Origin: Ignavibacteria bacterium
Lineage (GTDB): Bacteria > Bacteroidota > Ignavibacteria > UBA10030 > UBA6906
Direction: 5' to 3'
Length of the DNA stretch: 9,336 nt
Assembly: GCA_029859455.1 (NCBI GenBank)
Contig: JAOUDE010000089.1
Location: forward strand, 1-9,336
Shown: piece after piece, positions 1 to 7,650 of the stretch
Layout: each line of letters begins with the position of its first letter
How positions within the stretch are numbered: position 1 is the stretch's first letter
Program-made: the position numbers and the translations under genes
Notes under the pieces: model-generated
The model's input: the letters and a program-made list of their open reading frames with translations, nothing else
What the model was told of the DNA's origin: nothing
Databases searched by the model: none

Positions 1-1
1 G

Positions 2-3000
2 CAGAACTTCGACGATGTCTGGAGCATTCATTCGACCGATTCCCTTCTGATAGTTCAGACCTTCAGCCGGGTTTTCCTGATCCCTGTCATTTCCGAACCG
101 GAGACCGATTCGATCCTGACAGGCGAAGTCCGGATCCTCCGGACTGCATCGGTGTTTTTCCCGGCCTGTTTCTTCGACCATCGCTTTTATGTGACGGAAA
201 AGAACACCGGACTCCTTATGCTTGAGGGCGACAGGCTTGTCCCGGTTCCGGGAGGTGAGCTCTTTGCGAAAGACATCGTCTACATGATGTTGCCTTACGG
301 CGATCCCGGAAACGGCAAGGCGCTTATCGGCACGCTGAAGCAGGGTCTGTTTCTTTTCGACGGAGAGGAATTCGATCGTTTCAGAACAGATCTGGATGAA
401 TACCTCGTACAGCACCGGTTGTACCTGGGTGGCACGGTTCTCCCGGACGGAACATTTGCCCTGGGGACCCAACTTGGCGGGGTGGCCGTGATTGATTCCA
501 CGGGCCACGGTCGCGTTGTGATCAACCGGGGATCCGGATTGAGGAATGAGACGGTGTGGTTTTCCTACCTCGATAGAGAGGGGGGACTCTGGCTCGCTCT
601 TGATGACGGCCTCGCACGGGTCACAACGCCGTTTGATGTTTCGTTGTTTGATGAATCGACCGGACTGGAAGGACGGGCAAGCTCTGTCTCGATCAACTCG
701 AACCGTCTGTTCGTCGCAACGGGCTCCGGATTCTTCTCGCTGGTTCCGTCCGAATTGCCGGGCTTGCCGGCCCGGTTCAGGAAACTACCCGGTATCAACG
801 TCCAATCCTGGTCGATTGCAACTGCAGGAGGCGATCTGATTGCGGCGACCAACGATGGGGTCTTTTCGCTCTCCGGAAAGGAACCCCGGCCGATCGGCGG
901 CTCCCTTCCGTATTCCTTCAAGCTCCTCCCGTCGAAGAGCGATCCCGATCTTCTGTACGTGAGTCGTCACAACGGACTTGCTCTGATCAGGCGGACCGGA
1001 GGGATCTGGCAGGATGCATTGACATTGCCGGAAATTACGGATCCGATCCCGCAACTCATTGAGGGACGACCAGGGGTCCTCTGGGCCGGCTCGTTCAACC
1101 GCCGTCTCCTGCGTATAAGGGTTGACGGCAGATCCATTGACGTGCGCGAGATCCCGGAGTTGACTGGCTTCGGAATCACCGGTTTGTTGTACCGTGAGGA
1201 ACAGGATGAAATCATTTGTGCGACCGACCGTGGCCTGCTTCGGATTGATGGAGCAACGGAAACCGTGCTGTCACCCCGGGCGGGGGATTTTCTGGCTGAT
1301 TCCCTGTTGAACATCAGAGCCATTGCACCCGGTACGGGAGATGAGATATGGGTTCTGGCGGTCCGGGAGGGGAAGATGATCCTGGGTGTACTTGATCATG
1401 AAACGGGTCAGTGGCATCCTGCGGCAAACTCCTTTCTTCTCCGGAAGATGCTTGAAGCTCCGGCGTCATCGATGAGCTTTGATATTGCGGTGGAAGACCA
1501 CCGGGCGGTCTGGATAGCGGGTGGTGATGCGGTAGTGCGGTATTCACTTCCTGATCATACCCCGGCTGATGACCTGTTTGTTACCTGGATCCGTTCTGTC
1601 ATGCATTCCGACACACTTGTTTCCTACGCAAGGAGCCGGGAACACGAGTTCCCTGCAGGCTCATCGCTCCGCGTTGGCTACGCGCTTTCTTCCTACCAGG
1701 CCCCCGATGAGACCGAGTACCAGTATCAGCTGGAGGGATTTGAAGAGGGGTGGTCCGGCTGGAGCAGGCAAACAACCAAAGAGTACACGAACCTCTCCGC
1801 AGGGCGATACCTTTTCAGAGTCCGGGGGCTTCGGTCCGATGGTGTGGTTGGTGAGAGCGCCACGTTCGGGTTTACTGTGCTTCCTCCGTGGTACCTCACT
1901 CCGTGGGCGATGGTAGCTGGTGCCCTGGTGATGGTTCTCGCGATATGGGTCGCCATATCAGTAAGGGTACGCGTCCTTACCGCACGAACGAAAAAGCTCG
2001 AAGAAATGGTAGCAGAAAGAACAACCCAGGTTGTCGCGCAGAAAACACAGCTCGAGGAACAGGCCCGCCGTCTGATGGAACTGGATGAGTTGAAGTCCCG
2101 TTTCTTTGCCAACATCTCACATGAATTCAGGACTCCCCTGACCCTCATCCTGGGTCAGATCGAAAGCGTCCTCCGCACCGTCACCGATAGTTCCTTGCGG
2201 ACGAAGCTGGAGACGGCAGCAAGGAACGGAAAGCGACTTCACCGGCTGATCAATCAACTCCTCGAGATCGCGAAACTGGAATCGGGGAGAACGCGACTTA
2301 TGACGTCCCGTACGGACCTCGTCCCGATGTGCAGACAGCGTTTCTTCAGCTTCGAATCTCTTGCTGAGCAAAAGCAGATCGGAATGCGTTTTGACCATTC
2401 GCAGGAACAGATCGAAGCCGTGGTTGATCGTGATAAACTGATCGAGGTGGTCGACAACCTGCTGTCCAATGCAATCAAGTTTACGCCCCGGCACGGTTCA
2501 ATCCGGCTTTCACTCGCTGCCGATGGTGAGGGCCATGCCACCATTACGGTTGCTGATACCGGTGTGGGGATACCGGACCATGAAATTCCTCTCGTGTTTG
2601 ACCGGTTCCACCAGGCTGATACCTCGCACACGAGGGAACATGAAGGGAGCGGTCTCGGTCTGTCGATTGCACGTGAACTCGTTCTCCTTCATAAGGGTGA
2701 GATCAACGTGACAAGCATCGAGGGGAAGGGGACCGAGTTCCGCGTTCTACTGCCGCTCAGACTCCCTGAAACAATAGGTGGACCGGCCGATGAAACGACT
2801 GAAGATCAGTGGCCTGAAGAGCCACGGCTGATGAGTGTCCGGTCCGGGATTCCGGCAGACGCGCACAGACGGGACGACCTCCCCGAACGGAAGGCACTGG
2901 TGCTGATCGTCGAGGACAATGAGGACATGCAGGAATATATCAGGGAGAACCTCCCGACGGATTGCACCGGTGTTGTGGCCGGTGACGGAGAAGATGGCCT

Positions 3001-3691
3001 GGAGAGGGCATTCCTTGAATGCCCGGACCTGATCATCACAGATGTCATGATGCCACGGAAAGACGGAATGGCGATGAGCAGGCAGCTGAGAAACGACGAA
3101 CGGACCAGCCACATCCCGATCGTGATGCTGACGGCAAAAGTGACCGAGGAAGGGAGACTCGAAGGACTTGAAACGGGTGTGGATGACTACCTGATCAAGC
3201 CGTTCAGTCCGCGCGAGCTTCAGGTAAGGATCGGGAATCTTCTGAAGATGCGGAGGATCCTGCGCGAACGGTTTTCACGGGCGACGGCGCTCGATCCGGC
3301 CGCGGTGACGGAAAAATCTCTTGACCGGGAATTCCTCGAGAAGATTCTGGACCGGATCAAAACCCATATTGAGGATCCGACATTTGGCGTTCAGCGCCTT
3401 GCGGATCAAATCGGCATGAGCGTCTCTCAGGTGAACAGGAAGCTGAATGCCCTGATCGGGCAGTCGGCCGGCCGGCTGATCAGGTCGAGCCGCCTCGAAT
3501 TTGCTGCAGGCCTCCTGGCCCGACGGGCGGGGAGTGTGGCGGAGATCGCTGACAGAGTCGGGTTCGCTGATCAGGCAAGTTTCTCCCGGAGCTTCCGTGA
3601 TCGCTTCCAATGCAGTCCGAGCGAGTATACCTCACGAAGCGGGACGGCAAAGGGGGCCGTGACGCGTGGCGAAAATCCGGAGCCCCTATGA
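2..3691 (+). CDS. Hybrid two-component sensor kinase/response regulator with AraC-type output (5' end outside window)
   Basis: This is a one-protein signalling system: a periplasmic sensor, an inner-membrane histidine kinase, a receiver and a DNA-binding domain. The frame is open to the left edge and the residues before the GTG at 152 already read as propeller sequence (VWSIHSTD), so the true start is upstream. 1229 residues are visible. Counting from base 2: two-component-propeller-like blades fill about 1-550 (e.g. GGLWLALDDGLARV near 575-620); a Y_Y_Y domain about 552-628; one membrane helix about 634-654; a coiled coil; HisKA with FFANISHEFRTPL, phospho-accepting His codon at 2120; HATPase with N-box (NAIKF), DTGVGIP and GSGLGLSIA; receiver 964-1083 with acidic pair ED, phospho-accepting Asp codon at 3041 and Lys at 3197; AraC-type double helix-turn-helix about 1108-1210 ending in SPSEY. 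All key catalytic residues are present. Related systems in Bacteroides sense glycan fragments; the ligand here is unknown. It is separated from the next gene by 167 bases. Confidence 0.93.
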   Translation, partial: QNFDDVWSIHSTDSLLIVQTFSRVFLIPVISEPETDSILTGEVRILRTASVFFPACFFDHRFYVTEKNTGLLMLEGDRLVPVPGGELFAKDIVYMMLPYGDPGNGKALIGTLKQGLFLFDGEEFDRFRTDLDEYLVQHRLYLGGTVLPDGTFALGTQLGGVAVIDSTGHGRVVINRGSGLRNETVWFSYLDREGGLWLALDDGLARVTTPFDVSLFDESTGLEGRASSVSINSNRLFVATGSGFFSLVPSELPGLPARFRKLPGINVQSWSIATAGGDLIAATNDGVFSLSGKEPRPIGGSLPYSFKLLPSKSDPDLLYVSRHNGLALIRRTGGIWQDALTLPEITDPIPQLIEGRPGVLWAGSFNRRLLRIRVDGRSIDVREIPELTGFGITGLLYREEQDEIICATDRGLLRIDGATETVLSPRAGDFLADSLLNIRAIAPGTGDEIWVLAVREGKMILGVLDHETGQWHPAANSFLLRKMLEAPASSMSFDIAVEDHRAVWIAGGDAVVRYSLPDHTPADDLFVTWIRSVMHSDTLVSYARSREHEFPAGSSLRVGYALSSYQAPDETEYQYQLEGFEEGWSGWSRQTTKEYTNLSAGRYLFRVRGLRSDGVVGESATFGFTVLPPWYLTPWAMVAGALVMVLAIWVAISVRVRVLTARTKKLEEMVAERTTQVVAQKTQLEEQARRLMELDELKSRFFANISHEFRTPLTLILGQIESVLRTVTDSSLRTKLETAARNGKRLHRLINQLLEIAKLESGRTRLMTSRTDLVPMCRQRFFSFESLAEQKQIGMRFDHSQEQIEAVVDRDKLIEVVDNLLSNAIKFTPRHGSIRLSLAADGEGHATITVADTGVGIPDHEIPLVFDRFHQADTSHTREHEGSGLGLSIARELVLLHKGEINVTSIEGKGTEFRVLLPLRLPETIGGPADETTEDQWPEEPRLMSVRSGIPADAHRRDDLPERKALVLIVEDNEDMQEYIRENLPTDCTGVVAGDGEDGLERAFLECPDLIITDVMMPRKDGMAMSRQLRNDERTSHIPIVMLTAKVTEEGRLEGLETGVDDYLIKPFSPRELQVRIGNLLKMRRILRERFSRATALDPAAVTEKSLDREFLEKILDRIKTHIEDPTFGVQRLADQIGMSVSQVNRKLNALIGQSAGRLIRSSRLEFAAGLLARRAGSVAEIADRVGFADQASFSRSFRDRFQCSPSEYTSRSGTAKGAVTRGENPEPL

Positions 3692-3705
3692 TAAGTCCTT
3701 TCAAG

Positions 3706-3749
3706 TGCGCAGAAATGAATGAAGATTGCGCAATACTGCTTAGGTTTTT
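3706..3749 (+). other. Paired TGCGCA palindromes and T-run after the kinase gene; possible weak terminator
   Basis: Two TGCGCA copies (3706-3711 and 3727-3732) begin 21 bases apart. The second sits inside the perfect 10-base palindrome ATTGCGCAAT (3725-3734). In RNA they could pair as a 6-base stem with a 15-base loop. A run of five T follows at 3745-3749, but 12 bases beyond the stem, which is too far for a good intrinsic terminator. The centre spacing of two helical turns would also suit a dimeric regulator. Neither reading is strong. The rest of 3692-3858 shows no clear promoter; the TAATTCTG at 3799 resembles the Bacteroidota -7 element but has no matching upstream box. Confidence 0.25.
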
Positions 3750-3848
3750 CCGCATGACGGTGTTACCATGGACCATGCAGTGACGGCCAGGGGTCTGGTA
3801 ATTCTGACCTTTTCCGTTTCACACCAGTTTGCCCAATCAAATTCTCTC

Positions 3849-3854
3849 AGGAGG
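3849..3854 (+). promoter_or_regulatory. Ribosome binding site for the HAF-repeat protein
   Basis: A perfect AGGAGG lies four bases before the ATG at 3859. It fixes that start, which also gives an intact signal peptide. Confidence 0.85.
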
Positions 3855-3858
3855 ATAA

Positions 3859-5532
3859 ATGAGACAGATCATTCTATCCGTATTGTGCCTTGTTCTTTTC
3901 GGGAAGGCGTTTTCCCAGGAAGCAACCTTGTATAACCTTGGTTCAGGTTCTTTGAGTGGAGTGTCACCAAACGGCCTTATTGCCGTCGGATTTGACTGGT
4001 TCTCCGGTCCGTTCGTCTGGACCGAGGGTACGGGGAAGATCGTTCTTGGTGACGCAGAAGCATATGCGGTCACGAATGACACCATGGTTGTCGGAAGGTT
4101 CCGTGATCCGAACACGCTCGTGAATGGCCAGCCGACGCTTGTCGCCGGTTACTGGAAGAACGGAGAGTGGACCTCGATCGGCGGCCTTCCCGGCGTTGAT
4201 CCGTTCGACACCGAATGGTATAGCCATGGATACGGTGTTTCCGATGACGGCTCCACGATCGTCGGCATGGGCTGGCTTCCAAACTACCGCGTGGAGGCAT
4301 TTTACTGGACAGAGGCGACCGGCATCGTGAGCTACGGTCAGGATGGCGGCTATAACAGCCGTGCCAACGATGCGAATGCAGACGGCTCGATCGTGGTTGG
4401 GTGGGATGGAGAAGATGGTGGCCCCGACCGAAGAGCGTACAAGTGGGATCCTGAGCCCTACTTCCTCGGGAGCTTCAGTCCTCCTTATCCCGTTGGCGAA
4501 TCACGTGGGATCAGTCCGAATGGCGCATACATTGTAGGGCAGGCTGATGCGCAGCCCTTCGTGTGGACTGAGGCAGATGGTATGCAGCGATTGATCGACG
4601 AGACGGTCTACCCGGTTGGGGGAGCCGCACTTGGCGTCACTGATGACGGGACAATTGTCGGTTTCGTGAGCAGGACCTTCTCCATTGCCTGGGCTTTCTA
4701 CAAACCGGCTGGCGAAGACCTGAGAGATCTCGGTGAGTACCTTGCGACGGAAAAAGGGGTCGAGGGGTTGGAGAAGTGGAACATGTACTCGGCGAATGGA
4801 ATCTCAGCGGATGGACAGACGATTGCAGGTTGGGGTATCAACAAGAATGATGACAGGTTCTCATTCCAGGATGCGTATCTGGTGAGACTGACACCGCCGG
4901 TCTCCGACATCTCGGTCGAAGTCAACATCGATTCCGCATGGCTCCCGGTCGCGGCAGCGGGGGATACGATTCCGGTGAACATCACCCTTACAAACAATTC
5001 ACAGGAAAGCATTACAACCGACTTCCGCGTTCATATCAGCCTGCCGGGAGGATTGTCACGACCGGTCAGAGCGAGGGGGAGCGTTACGTTGCAGGGGGGA
5101 CAGGTATTGGAGAAGGAGAAACTGATGAAGGTCATCGCTGATGGTCCTTCCGGAACATACAAGGTCGTGGCAATGTGGGGAGATTATCTTCAGAACGCAG
5201 CCTCCTTCTCGTTCGAAAAGACCGGAAGTACGATCGCAGTAACCAGACAAGATGCCGAACGGGAGAGCATCGTGCCGGTTCTGGAGCAGAATTCACCTAA
5301 TCCGTTTAACCCGTCAACACGGATCGCATTCACGCTTCCTGAACAGTCTGTCGTGACGCTCGAGGTTTTCAATATGCTTGGGCAGAGGGTTGCAGTGCTG
5401 GCTGATGGTGTCAGAGGTGCCGGAACACATAACGTGACATTCAACGCGTCGAACCTGGCGAGCGGAATCTATATTTACCGCCTTCAGACCCCGGGATTCG
5501 TGACCACGAAGAAACTGATGCTGATGAAGTAG
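3859..5532 (+). CDS. Secreted HAF-repeat protein with T9SS type A sorting domain
   Basis: This 557-residue exported protein has no recognisable enzyme signature. It starts with a Sec signal peptide (hydrophobic core about 3-15, likely cleavage near FSQ-E at 20/21). Seven repeats of the HAF type follow. Each carries a core like G(I/V)S.(D/N)G...VG and most carry a downstream AF.W-like strand; the cores begin near residues 34, 70, 126, 171, 217, 259 and 314. Seven repeats suggest a single seven-bladed beta-propeller, which is an inference. Residues about 350-455 look like an Ig-like or CARDB-like beta-sandwich. Residues 478-557 are a T9SS type A sorting domain, starting NSPNPFNPST and ending KKLMLMK, which should direct the protein across the outer membrane for anchoring or release. 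The start is supported by AGGAGG. A strong terminator follows, so it is probably a single transcript or the last gene of one. Binding partner or function unknown. Confidence 0.9.
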   Translation: MRQIILSVLCLVLFGKAFSQEATLYNLGSGSLSGVSPNGLIAVGFDWFSGPFVWTEGTGKIVLGDAEAYAVTNDTMVVGRFRDPNTLVNGQPTLVAGYWKNGEWTSIGGLPGVDPFDTEWYSHGYGVSDDGSTIVGMGWLPNYRVEAFYWTEATGIVSYGQDGGYNSRANDANADGSIVVGWDGEDGGPDRRAYKWDPEPYFLGSFSPPYPVGESRGISPNGAYIVGQADAQPFVWTEADGMQRLIDETVYPVGGAALGVTDDGTIVGFVSRTFSIAWAFYKPAGEDLRDLGEYLATEKGVEGLEKWNMYSANGISADGQTIAGWGINKNDDRFSFQDAYLVRLTPPVSDISVEVNIDSAWLPVAAAGDTIPVNITLTNNSQESITTDFRVHISLPGGLSRPVRARGSVTLQGGQVLEKEKLMKVIADGPSGTYKVVAMWGDYLQNAASFSFEKTGSTIAVTRQDAERESIVPVLEQNSPNPFNPSTRIAFTLPEQSVVTLEVFNMLGQRVAVLADGVRGAGTHNVTFNASNLASGIYIYRLQTPGFVTTKKLMLMK

Positions 5533-5555
5533 TACCCCTGATCCTCCACCGAGGG

Positions 5556-5588
5556 AAAGCCCGTCGTGTATGCGGCGGGCTTTTCTTT
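5556..5588 (+). terminator. Intrinsic terminator after the HAF-repeat gene
   Basis: AAAGCCCG (5556-5563) pairs perfectly with CGGGCTTT (5576-5583). The stem continues inward through TCGT/GCGG with two G-U pairs to a GTAT loop (5568-5571). The descending arm runs straight into TTTTCTTTT (5581-5589). It lies 24 bases after the stop codon at 5532 and is the best terminator in the window. Confidence 0.88.
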
Positions 5589-5625
5589 TGGGGGGAATGG
5601 TCAAATGGTCGATAGTCGCACGTCC

Positions 5626-5654
5626 TTGACACTCACCGGTCCTTTGGATAGCTT
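5626..5654 (+). promoter_or_regulatory. Candidate promoter for the first Asp-box protein gene
   Basis: A perfect TTGACA (5626-5631) is followed after 17 bases by TAGCTT (5649-5654), which keeps the TA...T positions of a -10 box. An overlapping TTACATTG (5653-5660) partly resembles the Bacteroidota TAnnTTTG element. It sits just after the preceding gene's terminator, where a promoter is expected, and would leave a leader of about 115 bases. The evidence is sequence match only. Confidence 0.45.
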
Positions 5655-5679
5655 ACATTGTTTCCCTCATGGAGGCGTT

Positions 5680-5750
5680 GGCAAGACCGGTTCTTCACCA
5701 TCAGTGCTCCGCAACAGAGCGGAAGGCAAGCCCGTACCATTGGGCTTTCT
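5680..5750 (+). other. Structured 5' leader with two hairpins before the first Asp-box gene
   Basis: Two hairpins can form in the leader. One is TCCGC (5708-5712) with GCGGA (5719-5723) around a 6-base loop. The other is AAGCCC (5728-5733) with GGGCTT (5742-5747) around an 8-base loop. The second is followed by a pyrimidine tract ending in TTTTT (5755-5759), a few bases before the Shine-Dalgarno sequence, so it could act as a leaky terminator or merely as mRNA structure. GGCAAG occurs twice (5680-5685 and 5725-5730). I could not match it to any riboswitch consensus I know, including GEMM, SAM, TPP, cobalamin and fluoride. Confidence 0.4.
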
Positions 5751-5766
5751 CCCCTTTTTATCAAAG

Positions 5767-5773
5767 TAAGGAG
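5767..5773 (+). promoter_or_regulatory. Ribosome binding site for the first Asp-box gene
   Basis: TAAGGAG lies five bases before the ATG at 5779 and supports that start, which gives a complete signal peptide. Confidence 0.8.
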
Positions 5774-5778
5774 TTTGT

Positions 5779-7473
5779 ATGCCCGCCAGAATCCTGATAT
5801 CTGCTGTGTTGATGTTCATCATATTCTGCCCTTCATCCTGGTCGCAAACACTGCTTGAAAACAAGGAGAGGCTTGGCGAGCTTGAGACTCCGGATCAGGC
5901 GTACCATCCCGTCCGCTCCGGCCAGTCGAGGACACCCGCGTACAGTAGCGGATCCGGAGGATGGTTCTTCACGCAGGTGAATGTTGACAGCAACGGCATG
6001 AATATCGTTGGCGACGCCGCCAACGAGCCATCCATCGCGGTCGACGTGAACGATCCGACCAGGATCGCGATCGGTTGGAGGCAGTTCGATACGATCACCA
6101 ACAACTTCCGCCAGGCAGGAAACGGATGGACTTCCGACGGCGGCGTAACCTGGAACTACAACGATGTGATCCAGAGAGGACTTTTCCGGTCTGACCCGGT
6201 TCTCGACTCCGATATCAACGGGATTTTTTACTACAATTCCCTGAGCGGTGATTTCACATGTCAGGTATTCAAGTCCACCGATGGCGGTGATACCTGGATT
6301 GACGAGGTCGATGCGCTCGGAGGTGATAAGCAGTGGATGGACATTGACAAGTCGGACGGGCCGGGTGAAGGCCACATCTATGCATACTGGACCCAGAATT
6401 TTTCAGTTTGCTCTCCGGGATTCTTTACCCGGTCCGCAAACCGCGGTGCCAGCTTCGAAGCATGTACGGAGATTGACGGAGAACCGTTCTGGGGAACGCT
6501 TGCAACCGGACCGGAGAGCGAGTTGTACACGGCGGGCGTGGGCTTCACAGATTTTGTTGTAACCAAATCAACTACGGTCAGCGATTCCAGCGTGGTCGCA
6601 GCGTGGGATACTTCAGTGGTCGTCTCGCTCGATGGATCGATTGAGGCATTCGGATCCGGGAGCCCGAATCCATCAGGCCTTCTCGGACAGACATGGATTG
6701 CCGTCGATCATTCAGAAGGGGATACGAGGGGAAATGTGTACCTCCTCTGTTCGGTTTCCCGGTTCTCCAACTCCGATCCGCTTGATGTGATGTTTGCGCG
6801 GAGCACTGATGGAGGCCTCACCTGGAGCGATCCGGTCCGAGTCAACGACGATTCGACGACAACCGCCTGGCAGTGGTTCGGGACAATGTCGGTTGCGCCT
6901 GATGGCCGGATCGATGTGATGTGGCTCGATACCAGGGACAATCCCGGCACGGTTCTTTCTAGCCTGTACTATTCGTATTCCACCGATGCAGGGGACACCT
7001 GGGCGGCGAACCAGCGGCTGAGTGATGATTTTGACCCGCATGTCGGCTGGCCGAACCAGAACAAGATGGGCGATTATTTTGATATGGTATCGACGACTCA
7101 GGGAGCACATCTTGCATGGGCCGGAACATTCAACGGAGAGCAGGATGTCTACTACGGGTTCATGCCGGCCCCGGTGACCGGTGTCGATACACCCCAGGCC
7201 GGGATTCCTTCAGCGTTCGAACTTGAACAGAACTATCCGAACCCCTTTAATCCAACGACGGAAATCGGGTTCTCCGTTCCGCAGGGAGGGTTCGTTCACC
7301 TGACCATTTTTGATCAGCTCGGACAGGAAGTCGCTACTCTGGTGAACGGCGAGCTCGCCGCCGGACGGCATGTCAGGACATGGAACGCTGCCGGCATGAC
7401 GAGCGGCGTATATTACTATCGGCTCGAAGCAGGCGGGTTGCTCGAGACAAGGAAGCTGATGCTCTTGCGGTGA
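5779..7473 (+). CDS. Secreted Asp-box (BNR/sialidase-fold) protein with T9SS type A sorting domain
   Basis: This 564-residue exported protein has a Sec signal peptide (hydrophobic core about 5-18, cleavage probably after the SWSQ near 20-23). After a variable linker to about residue 60 comes a beta-propeller-like region to about 463. It contains four Asp boxes of the S-x-D-x-G-x-T-W type: TSDGGVTW (118-125), STDGGDTW (166-173), STDGGLTW (342-349) and STDAGDTW (401-408). Residues 485-564 are a T9SS type A sorting domain starting QNYPNPFNPTT and ending RKLMLLR. Asp boxes occur in sialidases and in many non-catalytic propellers. The N-terminal FRIP arginine motif of true sialidases is absent, so sialidase activity should not be assumed. 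Four cysteines (161, 211, 229, 324) are shared with the downstream paralogue and may form disulfides after export. It is preceded by a candidate promoter and structured leader. Function is unknown beyond being a surface or released propeller protein. Confidence 0.9.
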   Translation: MPARILISAVLMFIIFCPSSWSQTLLENKERLGELETPDQAYHPVRSGQSRTPAYSSGSGGWFFTQVNVDSNGMNIVGDAANEPSIAVDVNDPTRIAIGWRQFDTITNNFRQAGNGWTSDGGVTWNYNDVIQRGLFRSDPVLDSDINGIFYYNSLSGDFTCQVFKSTDGGDTWIDEVDALGGDKQWMDIDKSDGPGEGHIYAYWTQNFSVCSPGFFTRSANRGASFEACTEIDGEPFWGTLATGPESELYTAGVGFTDFVVTKSTTVSDSSVVAAWDTSVVVSLDGSIEAFGSGSPNPSGLLGQTWIAVDHSEGDTRGNVYLLCSVSRFSNSDPLDVMFARSTDGGLTWSDPVRVNDDSTTTAWQWFGTMSVAPDGRIDVMWLDTRDNPGTVLSSLYYSYSTDAGDTWAANQRLSDDFDPHVGWPNQNKMGDYFDMVSTTQGAHLAWAGTFNGEQDVYYGFMPAPVTGVDTPQAGIPSAFELEQNYPNPFNPTTEIGFSVPQGGFVHLTIFDQLGQEVATLVNGELAAGRHVRTWNAAGMTSGVYYYRLEAGGLLETRKLMLLR

Positions 7474-7478
7474 TGTCA

Positions 7479-7519
7479 GATTGCTTCGTCGTTCACTTCG
7501 CTCACTCCGCGCAATGACG
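7479..7519 (-). repeat. Palindromic intergenic repeat element, left copy (inverted)
   Basis: The element begins GATTGCTTCG and ends CGCAATGACG. Its ends ATTGC (7480-7484) and GCAAT (7511-7515) are complementary, giving a hairpin-capable unit of about 36 bases. It starts six bases after the stop codon at 7473. Its reverse complement resembles the copy at 7556-7592. From memory, short 'GCTTCG...CGCAATGAC' palindromes of this kind are dispersed between genes in several bacterial lineages. Copy number in this genome cannot be judged here. Confidence 0.6.
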
Positions 7520-7555
7520 TTGGCAGGTCGTGTCTCTGGCTCCTGTCGTTCCCCC

Positions 7556-7592
7556 GTAAATTGCGGGCGAACTCCTTAAGAGCGAAGCAATC
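7556..7592 (+). repeat. Palindromic intergenic repeat element, right copy
   Basis: ATTGC (7560-7564) and GCAAT (7587-7591) bracket a GC-rich core with CTC/GAG complementarity, mirroring the left copy. CGAAGCAATC at 7583-7592 is the exact reverse complement of GATTGCTTCG at 7479-7488, so the two units face each other and a transcript across the gap could fold into a large stem. This may serve as a terminator or mRNA stabiliser for the gene ending at 7473, for which no ordinary terminator is visible. Confidence 0.55.
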
Positions 7593-7650
7593 CGCCGGGA
7601 TGGTTGCCCCCGGAATCTGTTCCCCCAATGTTCAATAACCGGAACCCTCG

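Noticed and set aside
152..154. GTG as the start codon of the kinase
   Set aside because: The frame continues open to the left edge with propeller-like residues, there is no Shine-Dalgarno sequence nearby, and starting here would remove the signal peptide or membrane anchor that this family needs.
1726..2148. A 140-codon minus-strand open frame
   Set aside because: It is antisense to the Y_Y_Y, membrane and HisKA parts of the kinase, which are clearly coding on the + strand.
3715..3783. A 22-codon small open frame between the kinase and the HAF-repeat gene
   Set aside because: It has no ribosome binding site and no sign of conservation. It overlaps the TGCGCA pair and is short enough to occur by chance.
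5833..6375. A 180-codon open frame on the minus strand
   Set aside because: It is antisense to the conserved Asp-box core of the 5779 gene. Similar minus-strand frames recur antisense to the paralogue (e.g. 8584-8979), as expected from shared codon bias, and none has a start context or family resemblance.
5779..7473. Naming the Asp-box proteins as exo-alpha-sialidases
   Set aside because: Asp boxes alone are not diagnostic. The FRIP motif and a catalytic set could not be found in either paralogue.
7479..7592. CRISPR array or insertion-sequence ends
   Set aside because: There are only two units, in inverted rather than direct orientation, with no regular spacers and no transposase gene between or beside them.
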